DNA of 10,685 nt, taken from the NCBI GenBank assembly GCA_903931355.1, contig CAIZCB010000086.1:1-10685 (forward strand), written 5' to 3'. The stretch's first letter is position 1, and every line of letters starts with the position of its first letter. A model generated the notes under the pieces. It worked only from the letters and a program-made list of their open reading frames with translations, ran no database searches and was not told the DNA's origin. A program made the position numbers and the translations under genes. Origin of the DNA: an uncultured Pseudomonadota bacterium (GTDB lineage: Bacteria; Pseudomonadota; Gammaproteobacteria; Methylococcales; Methylomonadaceae). Positions 1 to 9,319 of the stretch are shown piece after piece.

Positions 1-83
1 AATAAGCGCAGCGTTTCGCGCAGATAGCTTATTTGATAACAGCAAGCCTTCCGCCGGAAACGCTGCGCTTATTCCGGCCTACG
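1..83. repeat. REP/BIME-like inverted repeat pair, left copy cut by the window edge
   Basis: AATAAGCGCAGCGTTTC at 1-17 is the exact reverse complement of GAAACGCTGCGCTTATT at 57-73, a perfect 17-bp inverted repeat separated by 39 nt. The right copy continues to 83 and ends TTATTCCGGCCTACG. It also folds on itself: GCCGGAA (53-59) pairs with TTCCGGC (72-78) around a 12-nt loop. The head-and-tail layout and the CCGGCCTACG ending resemble the enterobacterial REP consensus, which ends CTTATCCGGCCTAC. Two REPs in opposite orientation form a BIME, and the left one presumably continues outside the window. Such elements are usually spread by RAYT (IS200/IS605-like) transposases and lie between genes, where they can stabilise or end transcripts. 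The perfect palindrome is directly seen; the REP assignment is by resemblance. Confidence 0.72.
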
Positions 84-203
84 ACTGATTATTGGTGGCA
101 TGATGCGGAAACTCATTCATGTTGCTTTTGGCGTCTTGAAATCGGGAAAAAATTTTGATCCAGCACTTCATGGGGCTTGATTTTGATAACAGTATCTACC
201 GAG

Positions 204-368
204 CTAATCAGTTGTTTCGTTAGAAGACAATAACTTTGCCGCAAATACAAACGCCGCCGCCAAGCCCGCCACACCTATTATGGTCTCTACAACTGGGTTA
301 TCAGTTTCTATTGTTATATCTCCAGGAAGTTCTATTTTTGTGAACTCTGAAAAAAAATCATCTGCCAT
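204..368 (-). CDS. Small hypothetical single-span membrane protein (54 aa)
   Basis: I do not recognise this protein. The ATG at 368 is chosen because GGAG (375-378, minus strand) sits 6 nt upstream, an ideal Shine-Dalgarno. The 54-residue product has an acidic amphipathic first half (MADDFFSEFTK, then IELPGDITIETD) and one hydrophobic helix at about residues 26-46 (VVETIIGVAGLAAAFVFAAKLL), followed by a short polar tail ending NETTD. The frame stays open upstream to a TTG at 425. That would add a hydrophobic leader (FFKVVSIFLLVFLIL, then ESIMA) resembling a signal peptide and give 73 aa, but the TTG has no ribosome binding site and the stretch is very AT-rich. The acidic head plus membrane helix recalls filamentous-phage major coat proteins, but the tail lacks their basic cluster. 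It lies downstream of parE on the same strand with about 118 nt between them, and just before the REP element. The function is unknown. Confidence 0.5.
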   Translation of the reverse strand: MADDFFSEFTKIELPGDITIETDNPVVETIIGVAGLAAAFVFAAKLLSSNETTD

Positions 369-374
369 AATCGA

Positions 375-378
375 CTCC
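375..378 (-). promoter_or_regulatory. Ribosome binding site deciding the start of the 54-aa ORF
   Basis: On the minus strand TTTTGGAGTCGATTATG places GGAG 6 nt before the ATG at 368. The alternative upstream TTG at 425 has no comparable purine-rich motif, so this site favours the shorter 54-aa product. Confidence 0.6.
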
Positions 379-486
379 AAAATTAAAAATACTAATAAGA
401 AAATTGATACTACTTTAAAAAACAAAGTCGAACAAGCTTTAAATCATTAGGCTAAACGCTAGCATCACACTCCAAATAAAACCACA

Positions 487-2379
<1,893 letters not shown>

Positions 2380-2395
2380 TTACGGCAGTTAAAGG

Positions 2396-3376
2396 TTAAT
2401 GGTGGGCGTTGTGTCGATCAGCAATTGCTTGGCTTAATTGATAAACCGCCATTGCGTATAAAGGGCTGTGGTTGTAACGGGTAATCACATAAAAATTATG
2501 CAAACCCAGCCACAAGTCATTGCCGTCTAAGGTTTGGTAACTAAGTAATTTAGCGGCTTGATGATTGGCTAATTGCTTAGGTGCATTGACCTGTAAAGCG
2601 CGTAATTGGCCAACAGTGGAATCGGGTTTAACGCCTTTGCCCAAGGCTTTTTGATAAGACTCGCCTTTGGCAGTCACCGGAAAAGCGATTTCGCCACCGG
2701 CTTGCCATTGGTTGCGGACGAAATAATTGGCAACGCTGGCAATCGCATCAGCGCTGTTTTTCCAAATGTCGCGATGTTGATCGTGGTCAAAATCAGCGGC
2801 GTAGGTTCTGAAACTGCTGGGCATAAATTGCGGAAAGCCCATTGCGCCAGCATAGGAACCGTTTAAGCTCAGCGGATCAATTTGTTCATCACGGGTCAGC
2901 AATAAATATTGCTCCAGCTCTTTTAAGAAGAATTCGCTGCGTTTCGGATAGGCAAAACCCAAAGTCGATAAGGCATCAATCACTCGATATTTGCCGGTAT
3001 TGGCACCGTATTTGGTTTCGACGCCAATAATGGCAATGATGATTTCAGCAGGCACGCCGTATTGTTGTTCGACCGCTGTTAATGCGGCTTGGTTGTCTTG
3101 CCAAAACTGCACACCGCCAGCAATCCGCGTTTCGGTCATGAAAATATCGCGATACTGAAACCAAGGTTTGGCTTCGGCAGGCTTGGACATGGCGTCTAAA
3201 ATCGGCTGTTGTATCTCGACCGTTTTGAACAATTGCCGCAGCTGCGTTTCGTTAAAATGATGCTGGCTAACCATTTTATGGATAAAACCATTAAAGCTAT
3301 CGGTGTTGGCAATCTCAGCTTGCGCCAGCTGAGTCGATAACAATAAGGCGAGTAAAACTGATTTTTTAAACTTCAT
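2396..3376 (-). CDS. mltB: Membrane-bound lytic murein transglycosylase B family protein, apparently soluble periplasmic form
   Basis: Lytic transglycosylase that cleaves the MurNAc-GlcNAc bond of peptidoglycan with formation of 1,6-anhydro-MurNAc, in the periplasm. The 326-aa precursor starts with a signal peptide (MKFKKSVLLALLLSTQLAQA, cut after AQA at residue 20). The SltB/MltB domain contains the catalytic glutamate E120 in GVETKYG, and the GSYAGAMGFPQFMPSS wall at 173-188. A calcium-loop-like DFDHDQHRDIW lies at 195-205, where E. coli Slt35 has its EF-hand. There is no lipobox cysteine, so unlike E. coli MltB it should not be lipid-anchored; it may be closer to soluble SltB forms. The ATG at 3376 begins 2 nt after the rodA stop (TAAACATG), indicating co-transcription and coupling with the elongasome genes. 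A cutting enzyme beside RodA and PBP2 suggests coordinated wall growth. Confidence 0.9.
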   Translation of the reverse strand: MKFKKSVLLALLLSTQLAQAEIANTDSFNGFIHKMVSQHHFNETQLRQLFKTVEIQQPILDAMSKPAEAKPWFQYRDIFMTETRIAGGVQFWQDNQAALTAVEQQYGVPAEIIIAIIGVETKYGANTGKYRVIDALSTLGFAYPKRSEFFLKELEQYLLLTRDEQIDPLSLNGSYAGAMGFPQFMPSSFRTYAADFDHDQHRDIWKNSADAIASVANYFVRNQWQAGGEIAFPVTAKGESYQKALGKGVKPDSTVGQLRALQVNAPKQLANHQAAKLLSYQTLDGNDLWLGLHNFYVITRYNHSPLYAMAVYQLSQAIADRHNAHH

Positions 3377-3378
3377 GT

Positions 3379-4512
3379 TTATACCGGATGGACTTTGCGA
3401 TGAGTATGAATCGACATCAATATGCCAAAACCGGCCATTAAAGTCACCATAGAGGTGCCGCCATAACTGACCAAAGGCAAAGGCACACCGACCACCGGCA
3501 ACACGCCAATCACCATGCCAATATTGACGAACACATAGACGAAAAAGGTAAACGCTAAGCTGCCAGCCAACAAGCGGTTGTAAGTATCTTGGGCTTGGAC
3601 GGCAATGTAGAAGCAGCGGATGATGACCAGTAAATATAAAAACAACAAACTGACACAGCCAAATAAACCAAATTCTTCAGCGAAAACCGCAAAGATAAAG
3701 TCGGTCGAACTTTCCGGTAAAAAGTCTAATTCGGCCTGACTACTACCTAACCAGCCTTTGCCATTGACGCCGCCGGAACCAATCGCGATTTTTGATTGAA
3801 TAATGTGATAACCCGCGCCCATTGGGTCGGCTTCGGGGTTGATAAAAGTCAGCACCCGATTTTTTTGATAATCGTGCAGATAAAAATTCCACAGCAATGG
3901 CGTTAAGGCGATACCGCCCAACACACAAACAATCATGAACCACCATGACAAACCGGCAAAAAACAACACTGCCGCGCCGGAACTGGCGACCAATAAGGCG
4001 GTGCCTAAATCTGGTTGTTTAGCAATCAGCAACACAGGCAAAATCAACAAAGCACCAGCGATCCCAACATGCTTAGGCTTGGGCGGCAAAGGCTGTTCGG
4101 CCAGATACCAAGCCACCATCATCGGCGCACTGAGTTTGGTAAATTCGGAAGGCTGAAAGCGGAAAAAACCTAAATCCAGCCAGCGTTGTGCGCCCTTACC
4201 AATCTGCCCCATCACCGCCACAGCCAGCAATAACAACACGCAACCAGCAAAAAACAACACTGAAAAACTTTGAAACTGGCGGGGATTAATATGCGCCAGC
4301 ACGATCATCAACAACATCGCAAAACCCATGCGGGTAGCATGACGAATCAAAACATTGATTTCCTGACCGCCAGCGCTGTAAAGAATCACAAAACTGAGAG
4401 TACAAATCAGCACTAAGCCTAAAAACAAGGGAATATCGACGTGCAGGGTTCTGAGTAGATTGCCAATTAATGACGGCGACTGAAAATACTCATTACGCAT
4501 TTCATTTTTCAT
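3379..4512 (-). CDS. rodA: Rod-shape-determining protein RodA, SEDS peptidoglycan glycosyltransferase
   Basis: Integral membrane glycosyltransferase that polymerises lipid II during lateral wall elongation, acting in a complex with PBP2. The 377-aa protein has about ten hydrophobic spans, first visible at about 28-46. It carries SEDS hallmarks: GKGAQRWLDLG (106-115), FQPSEFTKL (119-127), KQPDLGTAL (165-173), GSGGVNGKGWLGSSQAELDF, with the catalytic-type aspartate at 263 (equivalent to E. coli D262), and LPESSTDFIFAVFAEEFG. Near the end VGVPLPLVSYGGTSM is the typical SEDS C-terminal motif. I choose the ATG at 4512 because TAAGG lies about 9 nt upstream and the length then matches E. coli RodA (370 aa). 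The frame is open further upstream but that part overlaps PBP2 and is not RodA-like. An ATG at 4500 is a possible alternative. It overlaps the mrdA end by 11 nt, implying coupled translation of the two partners. Confidence 0.96.
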   Translation of the reverse strand: MKNEMRNEYFQSPSLIGNLLRTLHVDIPLFLGLVLICTLSFVILYSAGGQEINVLIRHATRMGFAMLLMIVLAHINPRQFQSFSVLFFAGCVLLLLAVAVMGQIGKGAQRWLDLGFFRFQPSEFTKLSAPMMVAWYLAEQPLPPKPKHVGIAGALLILPVLLIAKQPDLGTALLVASSGAAVLFFAGLSWWFMIVCVLGGIALTPLLWNFYLHDYQKNRVLTFINPEADPMGAGYHIIQSKIAIGSGGVNGKGWLGSSQAELDFLPESSTDFIFAVFAEEFGLFGCVSLLFLYLLVIIRCFYIAVQAQDTYNRLLAGSLAFTFFVYVFVNIGMVIGVLPVVGVPLPLVSYGGTSMVTLMAGFGILMSIHTHRKVHPV

Positions 4513-6358
4513 TAGCACTGGCCTTATTTTGATTGAGATAGGCGCGGATAATTTCACCGGCAATTGGCGCCGCGACTGTACCACCGTGACCACCGTGTTC
4601 AGCGATCACCGCTACCGCAATTTGCGGGTCTTCAACTGGCGCTAAGGCAATAAATAACGCATGGTCGCGCATTTTGAAATCAATCGCGTCTTCGTTGTAT
4701 TTTTCTTCTTGTTTGATGGTAAATACCTGTGCGGTACCGGTTTTGCCTGCAATGTGATAGTTGATGCCTCGGGCCAAACTACCCGCTGTACCGCGTGAGC
4801 TGTGAATTACATTGGTCATCGCGGCGATGACGTTATCAACATTCTGCTTTTTCAATCCTAGATTTTCGGGGTTGCGATTCTCGAAAGTTTCAGCCGTGTC
4901 TTTATTAATCACCCGTTGCACTAAATGCGGCACCACCACTTGACCATTATTGGCCAGTGTCGCTGTCGCTCTGGCTAATTGCAACGGCGTGGCTTGCATA
5001 TAACCCTGACCAATCCCCGTAATAATGGTTTCACCCGGGAACCAAGCGTGTTTACGAAAGCGTTTTTTCCATTCTCTTGACGGCATTAAACCGTCTACTT
5101 CGCCGACTAAATCGATGCCAGTTTTGCGACCAAAGCCAAATCTGTCCATAAATTCGTGCATTTTGTCGATGCCCATTGCCATCGCTAAATCATAAAAATA
5201 GACGTCGCAGGATTCGGTAATCGCGCTGTTCATATCCACCGAGCCATGACCAAATTTTTTCCAGTCACGGTATTTATGTTCGACATTCGGTAAGCGGTAA
5301 TAGCCGGGGCAAAACAAATGATGGCCAAAATCAGTAACCCCATATTCCAAGCCCGCCAATCCTAAAAATGGCTTGGCGGTTGAACCTGGCGGATATTGAC
5401 CACGCAAGGCTCGGTTATACAGCGGTTGGTCGTGCGATTCTTGTAAGGCTTTGTATTCTTTAGCAGAAATACCGGCAACAAACGGATTAGGATCAAATCC
5501 CGGCCGACTAGCAAACACCAAAACCGCGCCGGTTTTAATCTCAATCGCCACGGCTGCGCCGTTGTATTCGCTCAAGGCATCGTAGGCGATTTTTTGTAAA
5601 TCAATATCTAAAGTCAGATAGATATTAGAGCCGGCTATCGGTTCGGTGGTGGCAACGGTATTAACCGCCCGCGCTTGGGCATTGGTTTCGATTTCTTCAT
5701 AGCCTGCGGTACCATGCAATTGATTTTCATAGGTTTTTTCGATGCCGATTTTGCCAATAAAATCAGTGCCTCGGTATTCGGCAGAAGGTAAAGTTTTTAA
5801 TTCTTGTTCGTTGATACGTCCAACATAGCCCACCACATGCGAGGATAAATCAGCATAAGGATACTGCCGCACCAAGCGCACATAGACATCAACCCCAGGA
5901 AAATAAGGCCGCACTACTGCAAATTTCGCGACTTCTTCTTCGGTTAAATTTTGCAATAACGGCGTGCTGGTAAAGGCTTTGTTGCGTTTGCGAAGTTTTT
6001 GGAATTGCTCAAGCTTATCGTCAGAAATCGCCAGCAATTGTTGAAGATTTTTTAAGGTTTCATCGAGATTTTCGATGCGTTCGGGGGTTAATTCCAAGCT
6101 GTAAGTTGGCACATTCTGCGCCAGCATCTTGCCATTGCGATCATAAATAATGCCGCGAGTGGGTGGTAATGGGGCGATTTTGATGCGGTTGTCTTTGGAT
6201 AAAGTCGAATAATGTTCGTGGCCGACGATTTGCAGATACACCAATCGCACCACTAGCCCAGACATAATCAGGATAATCAGCACAAACGCTGCTACGACCC
6301 TGTTTAAAAAAATCCGACTTTCCTCGAGTGGATCTTTAACCGCAAAATGATTATCCAT
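4502..6358 (-). CDS. mrdA: Penicillin-binding protein 2, elongation-specific peptidoglycan DD-transpeptidase
   Basis: Monofunctional class B PBP that crosslinks new glycan strands made by RodA. The 618-aa protein has a short cytoplasmic tail and a single membrane anchor at about 20-42 (VVAAFVLIILIMSGLVVRLVYL). The PBP dimerisation/pedestal region follows, beginning around PPTRGIIYDRNGKMLAQN. The transpeptidase domain has all three active-site motifs: STAK with nucleophile S326 (YPPGSTAKPF), SCD at 383-385 (ESCDVYFYDLA) and KTG at 539-541 (AGKTGTAQVF). The length is near E. coli PBP2 (633). The ATG at 6358 is chosen because MDNHFAVKDPLEES resembles PBP2 N-termini. The 21 extra codons open upstream would overlap mreD and read as a cysteine-rich, unlike stretch. 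It begins 5 nt after the mreD stop and overlaps rodA by 11 nt. Confidence 0.96.
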   Translation of the reverse strand: MDNHFAVKDPLEESRIFLNRVVAAFVLIILIMSGLVVRLVYLQIVGHEHYSTLSKDNRIKIAPLPPTRGIIYDRNGKMLAQNVPTYSLELTPERIENLDETLKNLQQLLAISDDKLEQFQKLRKRNKAFTSTPLLQNLTEEEVAKFAVVRPYFPGVDVYVRLVRQYPYADLSSHVVGYVGRINEQELKTLPSAEYRGTDFIGKIGIEKTYENQLHGTAGYEEIETNAQARAVNTVATTEPIAGSNIYLTLDIDLQKIAYDALSEYNGAAVAIEIKTGAVLVFASRPGFDPNPFVAGISAKEYKALQESHDQPLYNRALRGQYPPGSTAKPFLGLAGLEYGVTDFGHHLFCPGYYRLPNVEHKYRDWKKFGHGSVDMNSAITESCDVYFYDLAMAMGIDKMHEFMDRFGFGRKTGIDLVGEVDGLMPSREWKKRFRKHAWFPGETIITGIGQGYMQATPLQLARATATLANNGQVVVPHLVQRVINKDTAETFENRNPENLGLKKQNVDNVIAAMTNVIHSSRGTAGSLARGINYHIAGKTGTAQVFTIKQEEKYNEDAIDFKMRDHALFIALAPVEDPQIAVAVIAEHGGHGGTVAAPIAGEIIRAYLNQNKASANEK

Positions 6359-6363
6359 ATCCG

Positions 6364-6855
6364 TTAAGCAAGACGCGCAACAACACGCAGATACCGCAAC
6401 AACCAAAACACTACAGGCCAAGCCAGTATGCCGCTAAAAACCGGATACCAAAACGATAAACTCAAACGATTACCAGCTTGTAAGCTTTCCATGCCAAATA
6501 CGATGATTTTGGCTAGTAACAGGAAATAAAACACAAACAGACTTTGCTGTAACAACGGAAACTGCCGTAAACGACGGTGTTCTTTAACGCTGAAATAGGC
6601 AATCAAGGAATAAATTAGCGCGTATTGCCCAAGCAATCGTCCAGTTAGCACGTCGGTTAATAGGCCAACAAAACAGGCTGTAAATACCCCAAAACGCTCA
6701 GGAAACGCCATAGTCCAATACACCAAAACCAAAGCAATCCAATCAGGATTTAATTGATCAAGTATCGGCGACACCGACATCACCCGCAATATCATTGCCA
6801 CGGCGATGGTTGCCATAAAATAAACGAAGACTAACGATGAATTAGGGTTGGACAT
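6364..6855 (-). CDS. mreD: Rod-shape-determining protein MreD
   Basis: Small inner-membrane partner of MreC in the elongasome. The 163-aa product is almost entirely hydrophobic with about five or six spans (for example VFVYFMATIAVAMILRVM, DWIALVLVYWTMAF, FGVFTACFVGLLTDVL, QSLFVFYFLLLAKIIVF and the FSGILAWPVVFWLLRYL end). The family motif region PDWIALVLVYW...PERFGV...GLLTDVLTGRLLGQYAL is well preserved. The length agrees with E. coli MreD (162 aa). The ATG at 6855 gives MSNPNSSLVF and has GGAAAAGCCC directly upstream as a plausible ribosome binding site; the frame is also open to 6882 but that extension has no family resemblance. It overlaps the mreC stop by 14 nt. Confidence 0.93.
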   Translation of the reverse strand: MSNPNSSLVFVYFMATIAVAMILRVMSVSPILDQLNPDWIALVLVYWTMAFPERFGVFTACFVGLLTDVLTGRLLGQYALIYSLIAYFSVKEHRRLRQFPLLQQSLFVFYFLLLAKIIVFGMESLQAGNRLSLSFWYPVFSGILAWPVVFWLLRYLRVVARLA

Positions 6856-7738
6856 GGGCTTTTCCACTGTGATCAACGGCAACCGGCGCTGATTGTTGAT
6901 TGCCTAATTCCACCGGCGTTGAATCACTCCAGACAATCAAGAACTCACGACTGGTTTCCAGCTGAGCTTTTGGCGTGGCGTAAATAGTGGCGAAAGATTT
7001 GTCCGGTCTGGCTTCAAATTTATCAACGACGGCTACCGGATAACCTGCCGGAAAACCACCACCTAAACCGGAAGTGACTAATAAATCCCCCGGCACAATA
7101 TCAGCGTTATTGGCTAAAAATGGTAAATGCAGACGATTGGACTGCCCGCTACCAAAGGCGATGGTTCTAAGACCGTTACGATTAACTTCAACTGGAATCG
7201 CGTGTCCAGGATCGGTAATCAACATCACTTCAGCGCTATTAGGCAACACTCGAATTACTTGACCGACAATACCGTTGGCATCCAAAACCGGTTGCTGGGT
7301 ATGAATACCGAAACGACTGCCTTTATTGACCACTACCGTATGTTCGTAGGGCGCTAATTTCACTGACAGTAGCTCGGCGACTAAAACCTGTTCGCCGAGT
7401 TGAAATGAGTTTTCTAATAACACCCGTAGGCGGATATTTTCTTTTTCCAAAGCCGCTAGTTTTAGCAAACGGGCATCGTTAATTAATTGGGTTTCTTTCA
7501 GGCGTTGATTTTCTTTCTGTAATTCCACAAAAGAAATCATCGTTGTCGATAGGGACTGATAAAAATCAACCGGCAAACTGGCTAAAGATTGCAAAGGATA
7601 AAGGGTAACAGACAGCAACGAGCGCAAAGCATGGAGCTTAGTGCCACGGTAATCGGCAATCAAAAGCGAAAGTGACACCAAAATCGCAACTAATAATCGC
7701 GTATTAAGTGATGGGCCGGTTGCAAATAGGAGTTTTAT
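6842..7738 (-). CDS. mreC: Rod-shape-determining protein MreC, apparent ATA start codon
   Basis: Bitopic membrane protein whose periplasmic part connects MreB filaments to RodA/PBP2. From codon 1 at 7738 the product is 298 aa: short tail KLLFATGPSLNTR, one membrane span at about 14-30 (RLLVAILVSLSLLIADY), a coiled coil at about 70-110 (LQKENQRLKE to ENIRLRVLLENS), then the double beta-barrel domain with PGDLLVTSGLGGGFPAGYPV. The start is odd. The N-terminus expected from the family (M-K-x-L-F-x-x-GPS) maps to ATA AAA CTC, and GAGG lies 7 nt upstream, exactly where a ribosome binding site belongs. No ATG, GTG or TTG occurs in frame between the upstream TGA and this point. The next usable start, TTG at 7681, would remove half of the membrane span. 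Either ATG became ATA (by mutation or sequencing error) or a rare start is used. Identity is certain; the start is inferred. Confidence 0.9.
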   Translation of the reverse strand: MKLLFATGPSLNTRLLVAILVSLSLLIADYRGTKLHALRSLLSVTLYPLQSLASLPVDFYQSLSTTMISFVELQKENQRLKETQLINDARLLKLAALEKENIRLRVLLENSFQLGEQVLVAELLSVKLAPYEHTVVVNKGSRFGIHTQQPVLDANGIVGQVIRVLPNSAEVMLITDPGHAIPVEVNRNGLRTIAFGSGQSNRLHLPFLANNADIVPGDLLVTSGLGGGFPAGYPVAVVDKFEARPDKSFATIYATPKAQLETSREFLIVWSDSTPVELGNQQSAPVAVDHSGKAHVQP

Positions 7739-7745
7739 AACAAAA

Positions 7746-7749
7746 CCTC
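7746..7749 (-). promoter_or_regulatory. Ribosome binding site of mreC
   Basis: The minus strand reads TTGAGGTTTTGTTATAAAA; GAGG is followed by a 7-nt spacer and then ATA. Its perfect spacing is the main argument that translation is meant to begin at 7738 and not at the downstream TTG. Confidence 0.55.
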
Positions 7750-7769
7750 AAGAATTTAAGTCAGACGGG

Positions 7770-7800
7770 AGCGGTGAAGTGCTCAAGCTACTTCACCGCT
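7770..7800 (-). other. Strong hairpin in the mreB-mreC intergenic region
   Basis: AGCGGTGAAGT (7770-7780) and ACTTCACCGCT (7790-7800) are perfect reverse complements: an 11-bp stem with a 9-nt loop. It is transcribed between mreB and mreC. No U-tract follows it on either strand, so it is not a classic intrinsic terminator. It may instead act as an mRNA-stabilising or processing structure, or a partial attenuator setting mreB above mreCD. The stem is seen directly; the role is inference. Confidence 0.6.
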
Positions 7801-7839
7801 GACAGGCTTAGCTAACAAAGCTGTTTGATTAAGTCTGTC
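7801..7839 (-). other. Second, adjacent hairpin in the mreB-mreC leader
   Basis: GACAGGCTTA (7801-7810) faces TAAGTCTGTC (7830-7839), matching at 9 of 10 positions with a 19-nt loop. The one mismatch is A-C in the minus-strand transcript. It directly abuts the perfect hairpin at 7770-7800, so the mreB-mreC gap could fold into two consecutive stems immediately after the mreB stop. No U-tract is present. Confidence 0.45.
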
Positions 7840-7873
7840 CGCTTCCCCAAACTCGCTGCAAGCCAATAAGAAG

Positions 7874-8917
<1,044 letters not shown>

Positions 8918-8950
8918 GATTACACCTGAGCGCACAGAAAATCCCGCTAC

Positions 8951-8978
8951 TTTATCAATCATGCGGGCAGTTGGGCAA
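8951..8978 (-). promoter_or_regulatory. Candidate sigma70 promoter of the mre operon
   Basis: On the minus strand TTGCCC (8978-8973) and GATAAA (8956-8951) are separated by 16 nt, each matching 4 of 6 consensus positions. Transcription from here would give a leader of about 25-30 nt before the mreB ATG at 8917. This is a pattern match only, supported by the need for a promoter in this divergent gap. Confidence 0.35.
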
Positions 8979-8987
8979 GATATAAAG

Positions 8988-8993
8988 TATGAT
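8988..8993 (+). promoter_or_regulatory. Candidate -10 element for gatCA
   Basis: TATGAT matches TATAAT at 5 of 6 positions and lies about 30 nt before the gatC ATG at 9024. TATAAA at 8981-8986 is an alternative. No good -35 hexamer is found 16-18 nt upstream of either, so the call is weak. Confidence 0.35.
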
Positions 8994-9023
8994 ATTTGCA
9001 TTACTCAACATGGAGCTTACACG

Positions 9024-9311
9024 ATGTCGTTAACGGCCAGTGACGTTAAAAAAATCGCCCACCTCGCCAGATTGGGCATTGATGAACAACAAATCGAGCA
9101 TTACGCCCAAGACCTTTCCAAACTTTTAGACTTGATGACCCAAATGGGACAACAAGACACTAACGGCGTTTCCCCCATGGCTCACCCGCTTGATCAAATG
9201 CAACGCTTGCGCCCTGACGCAGTCACCGAGAGCGATCAACGCGACGCATTTCAAGCCATCGCCCCGCAAACCGAAGCCGGACTGTATCTGGTTCCTAAAG
9301 TTATCGACTAA
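9024..9311 (+). CDS. gatC: Asp-tRNA(Asn)/Glu-tRNA(Gln) amidotransferase subunit C
   Basis: Small subunit that wraps GatA and GatB and stabilises the amidotransferase complex, which converts Glu-tRNA(Gln), and in some bacteria Asp-tRNA(Asn), to the amidated form. The product is 95 aa, the usual GatC length. It shows the family pattern: the N-terminal helix VKKIAHLARLGI (8-19), a second helix around YAQDLSKLLDLMTQM, the conserved stretch VSPMAHPLDQMQRLRPD (49-65) and the C-terminal LYLVPKVID. The ATG at 9024 is chosen because GGAG at 9012-9015 sits 8 nt upstream and MSLTASDVKKIAHLA is the typical start. The frame is open back to 8910 but that part overlaps the mreB start and has no resemblance to GatC. 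gatA follows after 8 nt. Confidence 0.96.
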   Translation: MSLTASDVKKIAHLARLGIDEQQIEHYAQDLSKLLDLMTQMGQQDTNGVSPMAHPLDQMQRLRPDAVTESDQRDAFQAIAPQTEAGLYLVPKVID

Positions 9312-9319
9312 TCACGATT

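Noticed and set aside
79..171. 30-aa minus-strand ORF beginning MKCWIKIFSRFQDAKSNM
   Set aside because: It has no ribosome binding site, ends inside the REP element, and shows no recognisable family; probably chance or a decayed fragment.
415..445. Possible intrinsic terminator after parE (AAAG...CTTTG followed by TTTTTT on the minus strand)
   Set aside because: The stem is only about 4 bp and AT-rich, too weak to call a terminator.
439..465. 8-codon mini-ORF (MLAFSLMI) after a GGAG on the minus strand, a possible leader peptide for the small membrane protein
   Set aside because: Too short to support; no attenuator-like alternating hairpins or repeated regulatory codons follow it.
8943..8967. 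CCCGC...GCGGG inverted repeat in the mreB leader
   Set aside because: Five base pairs with a 15-nt loop is too weak to call an operator or regulatory RNA structure.
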